Of a stretch of DNA of 64,000 nucleotides, positions 28,116 to 37,051 are shown in pieces. The stretch is taken from the NCBI RefSeq assembly GCF_052119645.1, contig NZ_JBGQOM010000004.1, positions 322,984 to 386,983 of the forward strand. Reading direction: 5' to 3'. A model generated the notes under the pieces. It searched no databases. It had not been told where the DNA came from and saw only the letters and a list, made by a program, of their open reading frames with translations. The translations under genes and the position numbers were made by a program. Source of the DNA: Paraglaciecola sp030730205 (GTDB lineage Bacteria; Pseudomonadota; Gammaproteobacteria; Enterobacterales; Alteromonadaceae). Numbering within the stretch: the first letter of the stretch is position 1; each line of letters starts with the position of its first letter.

Positions 28116-28742
28116 ATTATTAGCCAATAACTAATAGTTGCTCAATAGATTAGATGTAGTGGGTGCTAAAATATGCTGCAATAAGGCTGTACTAACGGAT
28201 GAGTAAGCGAGTTCTTTGATGTGAAAGCAGGCCTTAGCCAGCTGTTAGTTTGGCCCTTTCTTTCCGGCTAAGTACGCCAACACGCCTTTGTCAAACGTCA
28301 GAACCTTGCTCACCGAGGATTACGATATTGCCGATTACCAAGCTTTGCATAAAAAAAGCAAATCATTACGTAGATAAGGCCTGCCAAAGATATTCTAATG
28401 CCGGCTCTCATTAATATTGCAAGTGGCCTTCAACGCGGAATAGTCAAACGCTAGGAACTCAGTTTGTTTTTAAAAGATTCAAACCAGTCTGAAGAAGTGC
28501 ACGATGACCAAATAGCTCCATGGCAGTTATTTGTTGTTTCACTGCTATTTGGCGACAAATGCTGACAGTTTCGTCGCTTTTTTTATCTCGGTAGATTATC
28601 GATTCTTTTGATAAACACTTAATTAGGGTAAACTTTATCTCTCACACTGTTTTACTTCGTCATGCCTTCTTTTTTCAAAATATCACGAATAAGAATTTTG
28701 TTTAAATTGAATAAATGATGAACAAATAAAGGGGGCGTTTTA
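28116..28742. other. 627-bp stretch without a recognisable gene
   Basis: All frames are interrupted by stops. A short open stretch near 28290-28375 and others around 28395-28520 on the plus strand look vaguely protein-like but match nothing I know. It may be a decayed gene or a long leader for the EAL gene. A run of G (AAAGGGGGCG) just before 28743 is that gene's ribosome site. Confidence 0.5.
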
Positions 28743-29510
28743 GTGCTCAGTCCTTCACAAATACTAACAAGCAATAATTGTGGTCAATGTGCCAATAAAG
28801 ACGAATTAGGTTTTGACTTTACAATGGCTTTTCAACCCATTATTGATTGGCATGAAAAACGTATTTTTGGTTACGAAGCCTTGTGCCGTGGACCGAGTAA
28901 TGAATCTGCATTTTGGGTTATTTCTCAAGTTAATGACAAAAACCGCTACGTATTTGACCAACAGTGCCGTGTTAAAGCAATTGCTTTGGCTGCACAATTG
29001 AACCTTAAGTCAATGTTGAGTATTAATTTTTTGCCTAATGCTGTTTACAACCCACAGCGCTGCATCAGAACCACCCTAGAAGCAGCAAAACAGTATCATT
29101 TTCCCACTGAAAACATTATGTTTGAGTTCACTGAAGTTGAAAAAATTGACGATGCTGAACATGTCAAAAAAGTGGTTGAGTACTACCACGCCCTTGGATT
29201 TCAAACTGCAATTGATGACTTTGGAGCAGGGTATTCAGGTTTGGGATTATTAGCCAATTTTCAAACGGACATAATAAAGTTGGATATGGGCTTAATACGT
29301 GATATCAACATTGATAAATCCAGACAAATAATTGTCAAAAATACCCTAAATATGTTGCAAGAGCTGGGTATTAAAGCCTTGGTAGAAGGCATTGAAACAG
29401 TCGGTGAAATGCAGTGGTTAGCTCAGGCGGGCTGTTCATTGATGCAAGGTTATTTGTTTGCAAAACCGGGATTTGAATCCCTACCAGAGGTGGATTTTTC
29501 TCGCTTTTAG
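28743..29510 (+). CDS. EAL-domain cyclic-di-GMP phosphodiesterase
   Basis: Stand-alone EAL protein of 255 residues starting with GTG, predicted to hydrolyse c-di-GMP to pGpG. The catalytic set appears complete: YEALCRG (E45), the Asn in NFLPNA, FEFTE, AIDDFGAGYSGL with both Asp, DIIKLDM (Lys), VEGIET (Glu) and LMQGYLFAKP (Gln). There is no sensor domain, only about 25 N-terminal residues with a CGQC motif, so it may act as a soluble partner of membrane or REC proteins. It sits between the two halves of the starch locus, separated by a terminator upstream. Confidence 0.88.
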   Translation: MLSPSQILTSNNCGQCANKDELGFDFTMAFQPIIDWHEKRIFGYEALCRGPSNESAFWVISQVNDKNRYVFDQQCRVKAIALAAQLNLKSMLSINFLPNAVYNPQRCIRTTLEAAKQYHFPTENIMFEFTEVEKIDDAEHVKKVVEYYHALGFQTAIDDFGAGYSGLGLLANFQTDIIKLDMGLIRDINIDKSRQIIVKNTLNMLQELGIKALVEGIETVGEMQWLAQAGCSLMQGYLFAKPGFESLPEVDFSRF

Positions 29511-29564
29511 CAAAGCGGTACGAAGACCTTAACGAAATAAACAAGGAAGTCAAAAGGCGTATCA

Positions 29565-30203
29565 ATGTTGCACTTTATTTATTTTTTATTACTTGGTGCT
29601 GGTGTTATTTTGGGGTGCAAAATTTACGTCCTCAATAAGAAGAGTAAGCGTTTAACCCTAATTGAGCAGTATAGCTTTCCCCTTAGTATTTCAACAAAAG
29701 TTGGCGAACAATACCCACAACTTTCTCAATCAGACCTTCGCTTAGTGATCAAAGGCTTACGTGAATATTTTCATGTTTGTAATCTTGCTGGTAGAAAGCC
29801 AGTCTCCATGCCGTCCCAAGTGATTGATGTGGCATGGCATGAGTTTATTTTGTTTACACGCCAATACGACCAATTTTGTAGTAAAGCCTTTGGTCGATTT
29901 CTACATCACACCCCAGCTGAGGCCATGAAGTCGCCAATGATGGCGCAAAAAGGCATTAAGACCGCATGGCGCTTTGCCTGTCAACGCGAAGGTTTGCCAC
30001 CCAAACAGGCCAGTAGGCTGCCCTTGCTGTTTGCGATTGATGCCAAGCTCAATATTCGTGATGGGTTCCATTATCGCCTCAACTGTAAACATCAAGGTAA
30101 AGAAGCCTACTGTGCCAGCCACATAGGTTGTAGTGGATGTTCTGGTGGTTTTAGTGCTTGCTCGAGTGACGTTAGTTGCAGTGGTGGATGTAGTGGTGAT
30201 TAA
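29565..30203 (+). CDS. Glycine-rich-domain-like protein with Cys/Gly/Ser tail
   Basis: A 212-residue protein with one N-terminal membrane segment (about 3-23). The middle (SQVIDVAWHEFILFTRQYDQFCSKAFGRFLHH, written here only as landmarks VAWHEF and FLHHTP) resembles the bacterial glycine-rich domain-containing (GRDP-like) family. The last 35 residues are a low-complexity tail with eight Cys among Gly and Ser (CSGCSGG, CSGGCSGD). Function is unknown to me. It follows the EAL gene by 54 nt on the same strand and may be cotranscribed. Confidence 0.6.
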   Translation: MLHFIYFLLLGAGVILGCKIYVLNKKSKRLTLIEQYSFPLSISTKVGEQYPQLSQSDLRLVIKGLREYFHVCNLAGRKPVSMPSQVIDVAWHEFILFTRQYDQFCSKAFGRFLHHTPAEAMKSPMMAQKGIKTAWRFACQREGLPPKQASRLPLLFAIDAKLNIRDGFHYRLNCKHQGKEAYCASHIGCSGCSGGFSACSSDVSCSGGCSGD

Positions 30204-30251
30204 TTATGAACTATTGGGTAGTGAATGATGTGCGTTTATAATGCTTAAAAT

Positions 30252-30286
30252 ACAAAGAGGCGTACTATTTTAATCTGCCTCTTTGT
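30252..30286. terminator. Bidirectional terminator between convergent genes
   Basis: ACAAAGAGGC (30252-30261) pairs with GCCTCTTTGT (30277-30286) between the stops of two convergent genes. Confidence 0.7.
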
Positions 30287-30309
30287 TTAAATGCAGCAAG
30301 TATGAGATA

Positions 30310-30876
30310 TTATTTTTCGGCTTTAACGCCACCGGTTAAGGCGATCCGCATCGCTTCTTCCGCACCAATGTTTAACGGGGTGATCTGACTGCGTTTGACA
30401 TACAAGGTGTAACCACCAATTTGATAACTCAGTGGTACGTAAACGCCTACTTTGTCTTCGTCATTAAATAACTGTTGACCGGTTTTTTCACCAGTCACAA
30501 AACCTATTAAATGCATATTGGGTTGAATTTCTATGGATACCACCGCCTTACTGTTCTCTTTGTCTTTGATAGAGAAGACGGTCATGATGTCGTTAATTGC
30601 GCCATAGATTGATTTAACTAAGGGGATTTTTTCGATTTGACGATTAAAAAAGCCAACCAATCCATTAATGAAATACAGATTCATCAATAAGCCCGCGACT
30701 AAAATAATGCCGCAGGCAAGTAAAATACCTAAACCGGGAAAATATAAATGCTGAGGAACAAAGGGCTGTAATAGACCTTCGGTGCCTTCCATAAACCAAT
30801 AAACAAAATACAAGGTAAGGGTTAAAGGCAATACAGCAACAAGTCCTTTAAATGAAAGGGTAAGTAGTTTGTTCAT
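30310..30876 (-). CDS. DUF502 family membrane protein
   Basis: A 188-residue protein with two N-terminal transmembrane segments (about 8-28 and 47-70) and a soluble C-terminal half. GIILVAGLLMN, then PLVKSIYGAINDIMTVF and PNMHLIGFVTGE, followed by VGVYVPLSYQIGGYTLYV, is the DUF502 pattern. These proteins are widespread in proteobacteria and plants; in plants relatives (LCV-like) are linked to membrane traffic, and the bacterial role is unknown. It lies 33 nt downstream of the RRM gene on the same strand. Confidence 0.85.
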   Translation of the reverse strand: MNKLLTLSFKGLVAVLPLTLTLYFVYWFMEGTEGLLQPFVPQHLYFPGLGILLACGIILVAGLLMNLYFINGLVGFFNRQIEKIPLVKSIYGAINDIMTVFSIKDKENSKAVVSIEIQPNMHLIGFVTGEKTGQQLFNDEDKVGVYVPLSYQIGGYTLYVKRSQITPLNIGAEEAMRIALTGGVKAEK

Positions 30877-30909
30877 GTTGTACTCTGGATAAACTTTGCT
30901 GGATTGATA

Positions 30910-31179
30910 TCACTTAACTTCGGGTGGCGTTTCGGCTTTAAGACTTTGTGCGTATTTCACCCGAATTTTGTTTGCCCCTAAGTAACTGTCGTTTAGTTGT
31001 TTAATCGCCGCTTTTGCTTCGCCTGGTTTAGGTAACTCAACAAAACCAAAACCTTTCGATAAACCATTGGTTTTTTCACGTACTATGCTGCACGATTGCA
31101 CTTTACCAAAGGCAGAAAAAGCCGCGTGAAGCTCGTCTTCAGTGGTTTCGCGATCTAAGTTTCTTACGAGTATTTTCAT
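30910..31179 (-). CDS. Small RRM-type RNA-binding protein
   Basis: Single RNA-recognition-motif protein of 89 residues, counted from the ATG at 31179 (MKILVRNLDRETTEDEL), where the domain begins; the frame is open to 31212. RNP2 is ILVRNL and RNP1 is SKGFGFVEL, both with the aromatic residues that stack on RNA bases. Such small RRM proteins occur in Vibrio, Shewanella and cyanobacteria, where cold induction is reported for some. It is upstream of the DUF502 gene and may share its transcript. Confidence 0.88.
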   Translation of the reverse strand: MKILVRNLDRETTEDELHAAFSAFGKVQSCSIVREKTNGLSKGFGFVELPKPGEAKAAIKQLNDSYLGANKIRVKYAQSLKAETPPEVK

Positions 31180-31276
31180 TCTTTCTCTCTTTTTATCAGT
31201 AGGTTGACACATCCGGCGATAGTTTAACAGTTTACATGCAAGTGTAAGAGCTGAATTTTTAACTATCTAGCGAAGT

Positions 31277-31290
31277 TGAATACGTATGTA
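31277..31290. promoter_or_regulatory. Palindromic operator upstream of the alpha-amylase gene
   Basis: TGAATACGTATGTA, one base different from the two receptor-gene sites and again 5 bp upstream of the -35 box. Confidence 0.7.
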
Positions 31291-31295
31291 GAGCG

Positions 31296-31325
31296 CTGTC
31301 AGAATGCTGCTGCTGCAGGTATTAT
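31296..31325 (+). promoter_or_regulatory. Promoter of the alpha-amylase operon
   Basis: CTGTCA (31296-31301), 18-bp spacer, TATTAT (31320-31325), 68 nt before the ATG. Confidence 0.55.
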
Positions 31326-31393
31326 TTGTAATTATTTTGTTAACGTTACAGGGCTGTTGTCAGTCACTTGTGTTTTGTTAGGATAATCTATCT

Positions 31394-33367
31394 ATGTTAC
31401 CCAGTAATTTGAAGCGTCACGCTCGTTATTTTAGTTTTATCGCCTTAACCCTTGGAGTTACCTTGGCTTGCACCCCCGTTAATCAAGACTCGAGTCCTGA
31501 AGAAAATAAAGCCAGTGACTTAGCGCGTTTTTTGCCGGCTGAACCACAGGGGAAACCCGTCGTTTATCAAGTGTTTACTCGCTTATTTGGCAACAAAAAT
31601 CAAACTAATACGCCCTGGGGAAGTATTGCAGAAAACGGCGTTGGGAAGTTTAGTGACTTCACTGACACCGCTCTGCAAGGCATTAAGCAGCTCGGCGTCA
31701 CTCATATCTGGTATACCGGTGTACCTCATCATGATGTTATCACCGATTATGTGGCCTACGGGATTAGCAATGATGATCCAGATGTTGTCAAAGGACGGGC
31801 AGGCTCACCTTATGCGGTAAAAGATTATTATAACGTTAATCCCGATTTGGCTGATGATCCGGCGCAGCGCCTTGCTGAATTCGAAGCGCTAATCAAACGC
31901 ACTCATAACAATGGTATGCAGGTTATTATTGATATTGTGCCTAATCACGTAGCGCGCAATTATCAGTCCTTAAGCAAACCTCAAGGTGTTAAGGACTTTG
32001 GTCAAGACGATGACACGAGTGTGACGTATCGGCGCGACAATAATTTCTATTACGTAGTGGGAGAGGATTTTAAAGTGCCACAGCCCCTTGATGGCTATCA
32101 ACCCTTAGGTGGTCAACCTCACTCCTTGAGTGATGGTAAGTTTGACGAGTCACCGGCCAAATGGACGGGGAATGGGTCGCGGCTTGCCCAGCCGCATTTT
32201 CATGATTGGTATGAAACGGTCAAAGTAAATTACGGAGTTAAACCCGATGGCTCGTACGATTTTCCCCGTTTACCAGAGCAATATTTAAAACTGGGAATTG
32301 CCGACCATCAGGCGTTTTGGGCCGACAAAGACGTACCCGATTCGTGGCGCAAGTTTCGAGATATTACTCACTATTGGCTTCAAAAAGGCGTAGATGGATT
32401 TCGCTATGATATGGCTGAAATGGTGCCCGTCGAATTTTGGAGTTATTTAAATTCTTCGATTAAGACACGCAACCCACAGGCATTTCTGTTGGCTGAGGTA
32501 TATAACCCCAGTCAGTACCATAATTATATTCAATTAGGAAAAATGGATTATCTGTACGATAAAGTCGATTTTTACGACACCTTGAAAGCGGTAATGCAAC
32601 AGAGGCAATCAGCACAAAAATTGCACCAAGTACAAACCGGCATTGCTGACATCGAGCCGCATATGCTGCACTTTCTAGAAAACCATGATGAGCAGCGGAT
32701 CCCAAGCGATGACTTTGCCGGCTTAGTGGGCGGCGCACAAATGGGCAAACCCGCCTTGGTCGCATCTGCTTTAATTAGTCGTTCACCGACCTTGATTTAT
32801 TTTGGTCAAGAAGTAGGAGAGGATGGCAGTGAAGACATGGGCTTTGGTAAGCCAAGCCGCACCACAATTTTTGATTACGCGGGTGTGCCAGCCCATCAGC
32901 GTTGGATGAATAACGGTCAGTTTGATGGTGGGCAATTAAGTCTCGAAGAGCGCGCATTACGAGATTACTACATCAAAGTACTGAATATTTCTGCCTATCA
33001 TCCCGCCATGTTAGGTCAATATCTGGCCCTACCCATGCAAGCCAGTTTTGTTTATGCAACACAAAAAGACCAAGCAGGCAGATTACAACGTTTGAGTTAC
33101 GAAGATGCCGCTAGGGTTTTTGCTTTTGTTCGCTTCACACCTAGCAGTAGCCTTTTGGTCATCAGTCATTTCTCTGAGCAAAATAGTGTGAATATTAGAT
33201 TGCCTTTGGATACGAAAATAATTGAAAATGCGCGCCTTGGCTCCGGTCAGCATGTGGTGGTTGATTTACTGACTGCTGAACAATACTCACTTAATGTTGA
33301 CGGCCAAAAAACGGTGTTTAATGCGACTCTCGCTCCTATGCAATCTTTGGTGATCCAATTAAAATGA
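31394..33367 (+). CDS. GH13 alpha-amylase family lipoprotein
   Basis: Alpha-glucan hydrolase of 657 residues, probably anchored in the periplasm or outer membrane: the signal peptide ends LGVTLAC, an acceptable though not ideal lipobox. The four GH13 regions are present: IDIVPNHV, GFRYDMAEM (nucleophile about D339), LLAEVYNP (acid/base about E368) and LENHDEQR (about D432). The C-terminus is a beta-sandwich. The gene has the starch-locus operator and overlaps the next gene by 4 nt (ATGA). Alpha-1,4 hydrolysis of maltodextrins is the likely role; transglycosylation cannot be excluded. Confidence 0.87.
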   Translation: MLPSNLKRHARYFSFIALTLGVTLACTPVNQDSSPEENKASDLARFLPAEPQGKPVVYQVFTRLFGNKNQTNTPWGSIAENGVGKFSDFTDTALQGIKQLGVTHIWYTGVPHHDVITDYVAYGISNDDPDVVKGRAGSPYAVKDYYNVNPDLADDPAQRLAEFEALIKRTHNNGMQVIIDIVPNHVARNYQSLSKPQGVKDFGQDDDTSVTYRRDNNFYYVVGEDFKVPQPLDGYQPLGGQPHSLSDGKFDESPAKWTGNGSRLAQPHFHDWYETVKVNYGVKPDGSYDFPRLPEQYLKLGIADHQAFWADKDVPDSWRKFRDITHYWLQKGVDGFRYDMAEMVPVEFWSYLNSSIKTRNPQAFLLAEVYNPSQYHNYIQLGKMDYLYDKVDFYDTLKAVMQQRQSAQKLHQVQTGIADIEPHMLHFLENHDEQRIPSDDFAGLVGGAQMGKPALVASALISRSPTLIYFGQEVGEDGSEDMGFGKPSRTTIFDYAGVPAHQRWMNNGQFDGGQLSLEERALRDYYIKVLNISAYHPAMLGQYLALPMQASFVYATQKDQAGRLQRLSYEDAARVFAFVRFTPSSSLLVISHFSEQNSVNIRLPLDTKIIENARLGSGQHVVVDLLTAEQYSLNVDGQKTVFNATLAPMQSLVIQLK

Positions 33368-34203
33368 TGCGTTTTTTATCCTCAATCTGCTTCTCAGCGC
33401 TTTTACTCGCTTGCACTGAGTCTTCGACTACTGTGTCAGTGCCATCAACAGCGGCGGCAAATGTGCAAGAGTTACCCTTTGAGTTTGTAGTGGATGGCTT
33501 AGACAGACAGCGCAAAGTGCGTCTGTATTTACCGACAGATTATCAGACATCTGAACAATCCTATCCAGTTATTTATATGCTGGATGGTCAAAACCTCTTT
33601 GATGATGCAACCGCCTACGCTGGAGAGTGGGGCGTAGATGAAACACTGAATCAAATGGCAACGACTGAGGGGCTAAAATTTATTGTGGTGGGCATCGATA
33701 ACGGTGGCGACAAACGCATGAATGAATATTCGCCTTGGGTAAATAAACGCTTTGGGGCTGCGCAAGGCGCACTGTTTACTACCTTTATCGTTGATGTAGT
33801 AAAACCCTTCATTGATAACAATTACCGTACATTAGATGACGTTGAACATACTGCCATTATAGGCAGCTCGATGGGCGGTTTACTGGCACATTATGCACTG
33901 CATGCCCATCCACAGATTTTTGGCAAAGCGGGCATTTTTTCCCCCTCATATTGGTACTCAGCAGACGTTTTTACGTATTCCAAAGATCACAAGGCCTCAC
34001 TCGATGCAAAAATATATGTTATGTACGGTGATAAAGAAGGTGATGGCATGATAGTTGATACAACCTATATGCAGCAGCAATTAAGAAAGCAAGGGCACCC
34101 AAGGCAAAATATGCTGTTTAAACGCGTGCTCGGTGGTGAGCACAACGAGGCTTTGTGGCGCAGCCAATTTGCTGATGCGGTGAGATGGTTATTTAGCTCA
34201 TAA
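33364..34203 (+). CDS. Esterase-family (alpha/beta hydrolase) lipoprotein
   Basis: A 279-residue protein with a lipoprotein signal (FSALLLAC) and a putative-esterase alpha/beta-hydrolase domain. PVIYMLDGQNLFDD near residue 72 and IIGSSMGGLLAHYAL (GxSxG, nucleophile about S169) are typical of the esterase D/IroE-like group; GGEHNEALW near the end supplies the catalytic His. It overlaps the amylase stop by 4 nt, so it is made from the same transcript. It might remove acyl groups from starch-derived or plant/algal glycans; that role is inferred from position only. Confidence 0.82.
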   Translation: MMRFLSSICFSALLLACTESSTTVSVPSTAAANVQELPFEFVVDGLDRQRKVRLYLPTDYQTSEQSYPVIYMLDGQNLFDDATAYAGEWGVDETLNQMATTEGLKFIVVGIDNGGDKRMNEYSPWVNKRFGAAQGALFTTFIVDVVKPFIDNNYRTLDDVEHTAIIGSSMGGLLAHYALHAHPQIFGKAGIFSPSYWYSADVFTYSKDHKASLDAKIYVMYGDKEGDGMIVDTTYMQQQLRKQGHPRQNMLFKRVLGGEHNEALWRSQFADAVRWLFSS

Positions 34204-34302
34204 AGCTAAGCAAGCCTTACTGGCTCTTCTATCCGCCTCGACTTTTCAGTGGATTAACATTTTATAATATTTGCTAAAATTTGCAGTAATAAGGACATCT
34301 TT

Positions 34303-36999
34303 ATGACATTTAGCGCGCCGAAGACTGTTGGTATGGGGATACAAGCGACTGCATCGCTTTGTCATAAATACAACAAAGCTAAGCCTCGTTTTTTTCGGTT
34401 TAATCTGAATCTGTTATTTACCGTAGTTAGCTTGTGTTGTTGTTTGCCCGTCGGTTTTGCTGCCAACTACCAAAGTCACGGGGTCAACGGTAACACCTTA
34501 GTGATCAGTACTGACGAAGGGCATGTGCAATTGCGCGCTTATGGCGATTCCGCCTTTGAAGTGTTGTACAAAGTAGCAGGTGAGCAGCAAATACCGTCTT
34601 TCGCCATCAGTGAAAAAGCCCAGACTTCAACACTAGACATTGCAAATAACACAGACTTTTTATCGGTTAACGCAGGCAATATTAGCGCCGTCGTATCTAA
34701 GTCACCTTTGCAAATTTCTTTCTATCAAAATGGCAAGTTATTGGTGGCTGAGGAAACGGGCTTTTTTAAACATGCCACCACCCGTGGATTTCGTTTTACT
34801 TTGCAGGCAGATGAAAAACTTATCGGTGGTGGCCAGCGGATTGTCGGAATGGATAGGCGAGGACAGCGCTTTCCTTTATACAACCGCGCTCACTATGGGT
34901 ACACCACAGAATCACAACAAATGTATTTTGGTTTGTCAGCGGTCATGTCCAGCGAACACTACACCTTAATCTTTGACAATTCTGCCAGTGGCTTCATGGA
35001 TTTAGGGCAGACCCAAAGTGATATTATGCAGTTTGAAGCAGTCGCCGGGCGCAGCGCTTATCTCGTTGTTGCTGGCGATAACTACCCTAAACTCATTGAA
35101 AATACTATCAAGTTAACCGGTAAGCAGCCGCTCCCACCGCGCTGGGCAATGGGCAATTTTGCTTCGCGCTTTGGTTATCGTAGTGAGCAAGAAACTCGCG
35201 ATACGGTGCAAACCTTTATCGATGAAGGTTTTCCCCTTGATGCCGTAGTACTTGACCTGTATTGGTTTGGTAAAGATGTAAAAGGCATGATGGGCAATTT
35301 AGCTTGGGATAAAACAGCCTTTCCAACACCCGAAAAAATGATTGCTGATTTTGCTGATTTGGGCGTAAAAACGATTCTAATAACAGAACCCTTTATCTTA
35401 TCCACCTCATCCCGGTGGCAAGAGGCACTTGATAATAATGTGCTGGCTCTTGGTTTGGATAATCAAGCGAAACAATTCGATTTCTTTTTTGGCAATACGG
35501 GCCTCATTGATGTGTTTTCTGAGCCAGCCAGTCAATGGTTTAATGGCATTTATACCGAGCTGTACGAACAAGGTGTGGCCGGCTGGTGGGGCGATTTGGG
35601 CGAACCTGAGGTGCATCCAAGCGATACCCTGCATCAGTTTAAGGGAATGACGCTTACTGCTGATGAAATTCACAATGCTTATGGGCATATGTGGGCAAAA
35701 CGTGTATTTGAAAATCAGCTAGCTATCGCACCCAAAGAACGGCCTTTTATTATGATGCGCAGTGGTTTTATGGGCTCACAACGATATGGCATGATCCCCT
35801 GGACGGGCGACGTCAGTCGCTCATGGGATGGTCTCAAGCCTCAGGTCGAATTGTCTTTACAAATGGGCTTACTTGGTTTGGCGTACACCCATTCTGATCT
35901 CGGTGGATTTGCCGGGGGAGAAGAATTTGATCAGGAATTGTACATTCGTTGGTTGCAGTATGGTGTCTTTCAGCCGGTCTTTCGTCCACATGGCCAAGAA
36001 GAAATTGCACCTGAGCCTATTTTTCATGATAAACAAACTAAAGATATTTTGCGTGAACATATCAAACTTCGTTACGCGATGTTGCCGTATAACTATTCTT
36101 TGGTATATGAAAATAGCCTGACAGGCATGCCATTAATGCGCCCGGTGTTTTTTGAGGATGAAAGCAATCCGGTTTTAATGGATATTAAAGACAGCTATAT
36201 GTGGGGGAAGGCGTTGTTGGTTAAGCCGATCACCTCACCTGATCTCGATGAAGTTCAGGTAACCCTTCCTAAGGGGCGTTGGTTTGATTTTTGGACCGAT
36301 GAGGATTACGAGGGAAATCAAACGATCAGCCTAAAAACCGAGTTAGATCGCATACCGGTTATGGTCAGAGCTGGAAGCTTTCTACCCATGGTACTGCCGG
36401 TACAAACAATCGATGAATACAACACCAAGCAATTAGATTTACATTACTACTCTGATGCCACCGTCGAGCGCTCAAAAGCGACCATGTACGACGATGATGG
36501 TAAAAATCCAAATGCAATCAGTTTAGGTGAGTACGAAACCCTTAGTTTCAGCGCATTACAACAAGATAAACAATTGCAAATTAGTCTTAATCGACAGGGC
36601 AAATATAAAGGTATGCCGCGAAAACGTGAGATGCGCTTGGTGATCCATAACTGGCTTAAAGCGCCCTTGCAAGCCCAGAAAGTGATAAAGACTTTACTAC
36701 CTAACATTGGAGAAGCTGAGCCAAATACTAGCGCAGAATCACCTGCGCCAGTTTCATCCAGTACAGAGCCTTCAGTCAAACCAGCGCCTTTAGTAACGGT
36801 TGCTAGCGAGAAAGGCAAAACCGCTCCTATCTTATCATCACTGCCATTAGTGACTGATATAGAGACCTTGGATAAAAGTAAAGCTGCCATGTATTGGGAA
36901 GAGACGACCAGCACCTTGTATTTAAAGTTTAGTTGGCAGCACGATATTCAAGTGAGCGTGAAACAGTCAGATGATGACGAACTTGTGACAACACCTTAG
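34303..36999 (+). CDS. GH31 alpha-glucosidase or alpha-transglucosylase
   Basis: Exported GH31 enzyme of 898 residues. AAGGACA supports the ATG at 34303, giving a long n-region before the hydrophobic signal segment (about 37-53, ending VGFA). Catalytic sites: GWWGDLGEPE (nucleophile about D431) and PWTGDVSRSWDG (acid/base about D503). YTHSDLGGFAGG follows. The unusual WWGDLGEPE form may place it near the starch-linked oligosaccharide alpha-1,4-glucosyltransferase group rather than simple maltases. The C-terminal sandwich is split by a Ser/Pro/Thr-rich insert at about 799-857. It follows the esterase gene by 99 nt, has no operator of its own, and is probably in the same operon. Confidence 0.88.
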   Translation: MTFSAPKTVGMGIQATASLCHKYNKAKPRFFRFNLNLLFTVVSLCCCLPVGFAANYQSHGVNGNTLVISTDEGHVQLRAYGDSAFEVLYKVAGEQQIPSFAISEKAQTSTLDIANNTDFLSVNAGNISAVVSKSPLQISFYQNGKLLVAEETGFFKHATTRGFRFTLQADEKLIGGGQRIVGMDRRGQRFPLYNRAHYGYTTESQQMYFGLSAVMSSEHYTLIFDNSASGFMDLGQTQSDIMQFEAVAGRSAYLVVAGDNYPKLIENTIKLTGKQPLPPRWAMGNFASRFGYRSEQETRDTVQTFIDEGFPLDAVVLDLYWFGKDVKGMMGNLAWDKTAFPTPEKMIADFADLGVKTILITEPFILSTSSRWQEALDNNVLALGLDNQAKQFDFFFGNTGLIDVFSEPASQWFNGIYTELYEQGVAGWWGDLGEPEVHPSDTLHQFKGMTLTADEIHNAYGHMWAKRVFENQLAIAPKERPFIMMRSGFMGSQRYGMIPWTGDVSRSWDGLKPQVELSLQMGLLGLAYTHSDLGGFAGGEEFDQELYIRWLQYGVFQPVFRPHGQEEIAPEPIFHDKQTKDILREHIKLRYAMLPYNYSLVYENSLTGMPLMRPVFFEDESNPVLMDIKDSYMWGKALLVKPITSPDLDEVQVTLPKGRWFDFWTDEDYEGNQTISLKTELDRIPVMVRAGSFLPMVLPVQTIDEYNTKQLDLHYYSDATVERSKATMYDDDGKNPNAISLGEYETLSFSALQQDKQLQISLNRQGKYKGMPRKREMRLVIHNWLKAPLQAQKVIKTLLPNIGEAEPNTSAESPAPVSSSTEPSVKPAPLVTVASEKGKTAPILSSLPLVTDIETLDKSKAAMYWEETTSTLYLKFSWQHDIQVSVKQSDDDELVTTP

Positions 37000-37003
37000 C
37001 AAC

Positions 37004-37029
37004 AAAAAAGCCCACTGTGTGGGCTTTTT
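37004..37029 (+). terminator. Terminator of the amylase-GH31 operon
   Basis: AAAAAGCCCAC/GTGGGCTTTTT with a TGT loop; symmetrical A and T tracts let it act on both strands, between convergent genes. Confidence 0.9.
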
Positions 37030-37051
37030 GATAATGTAATGAAGATGAAAC

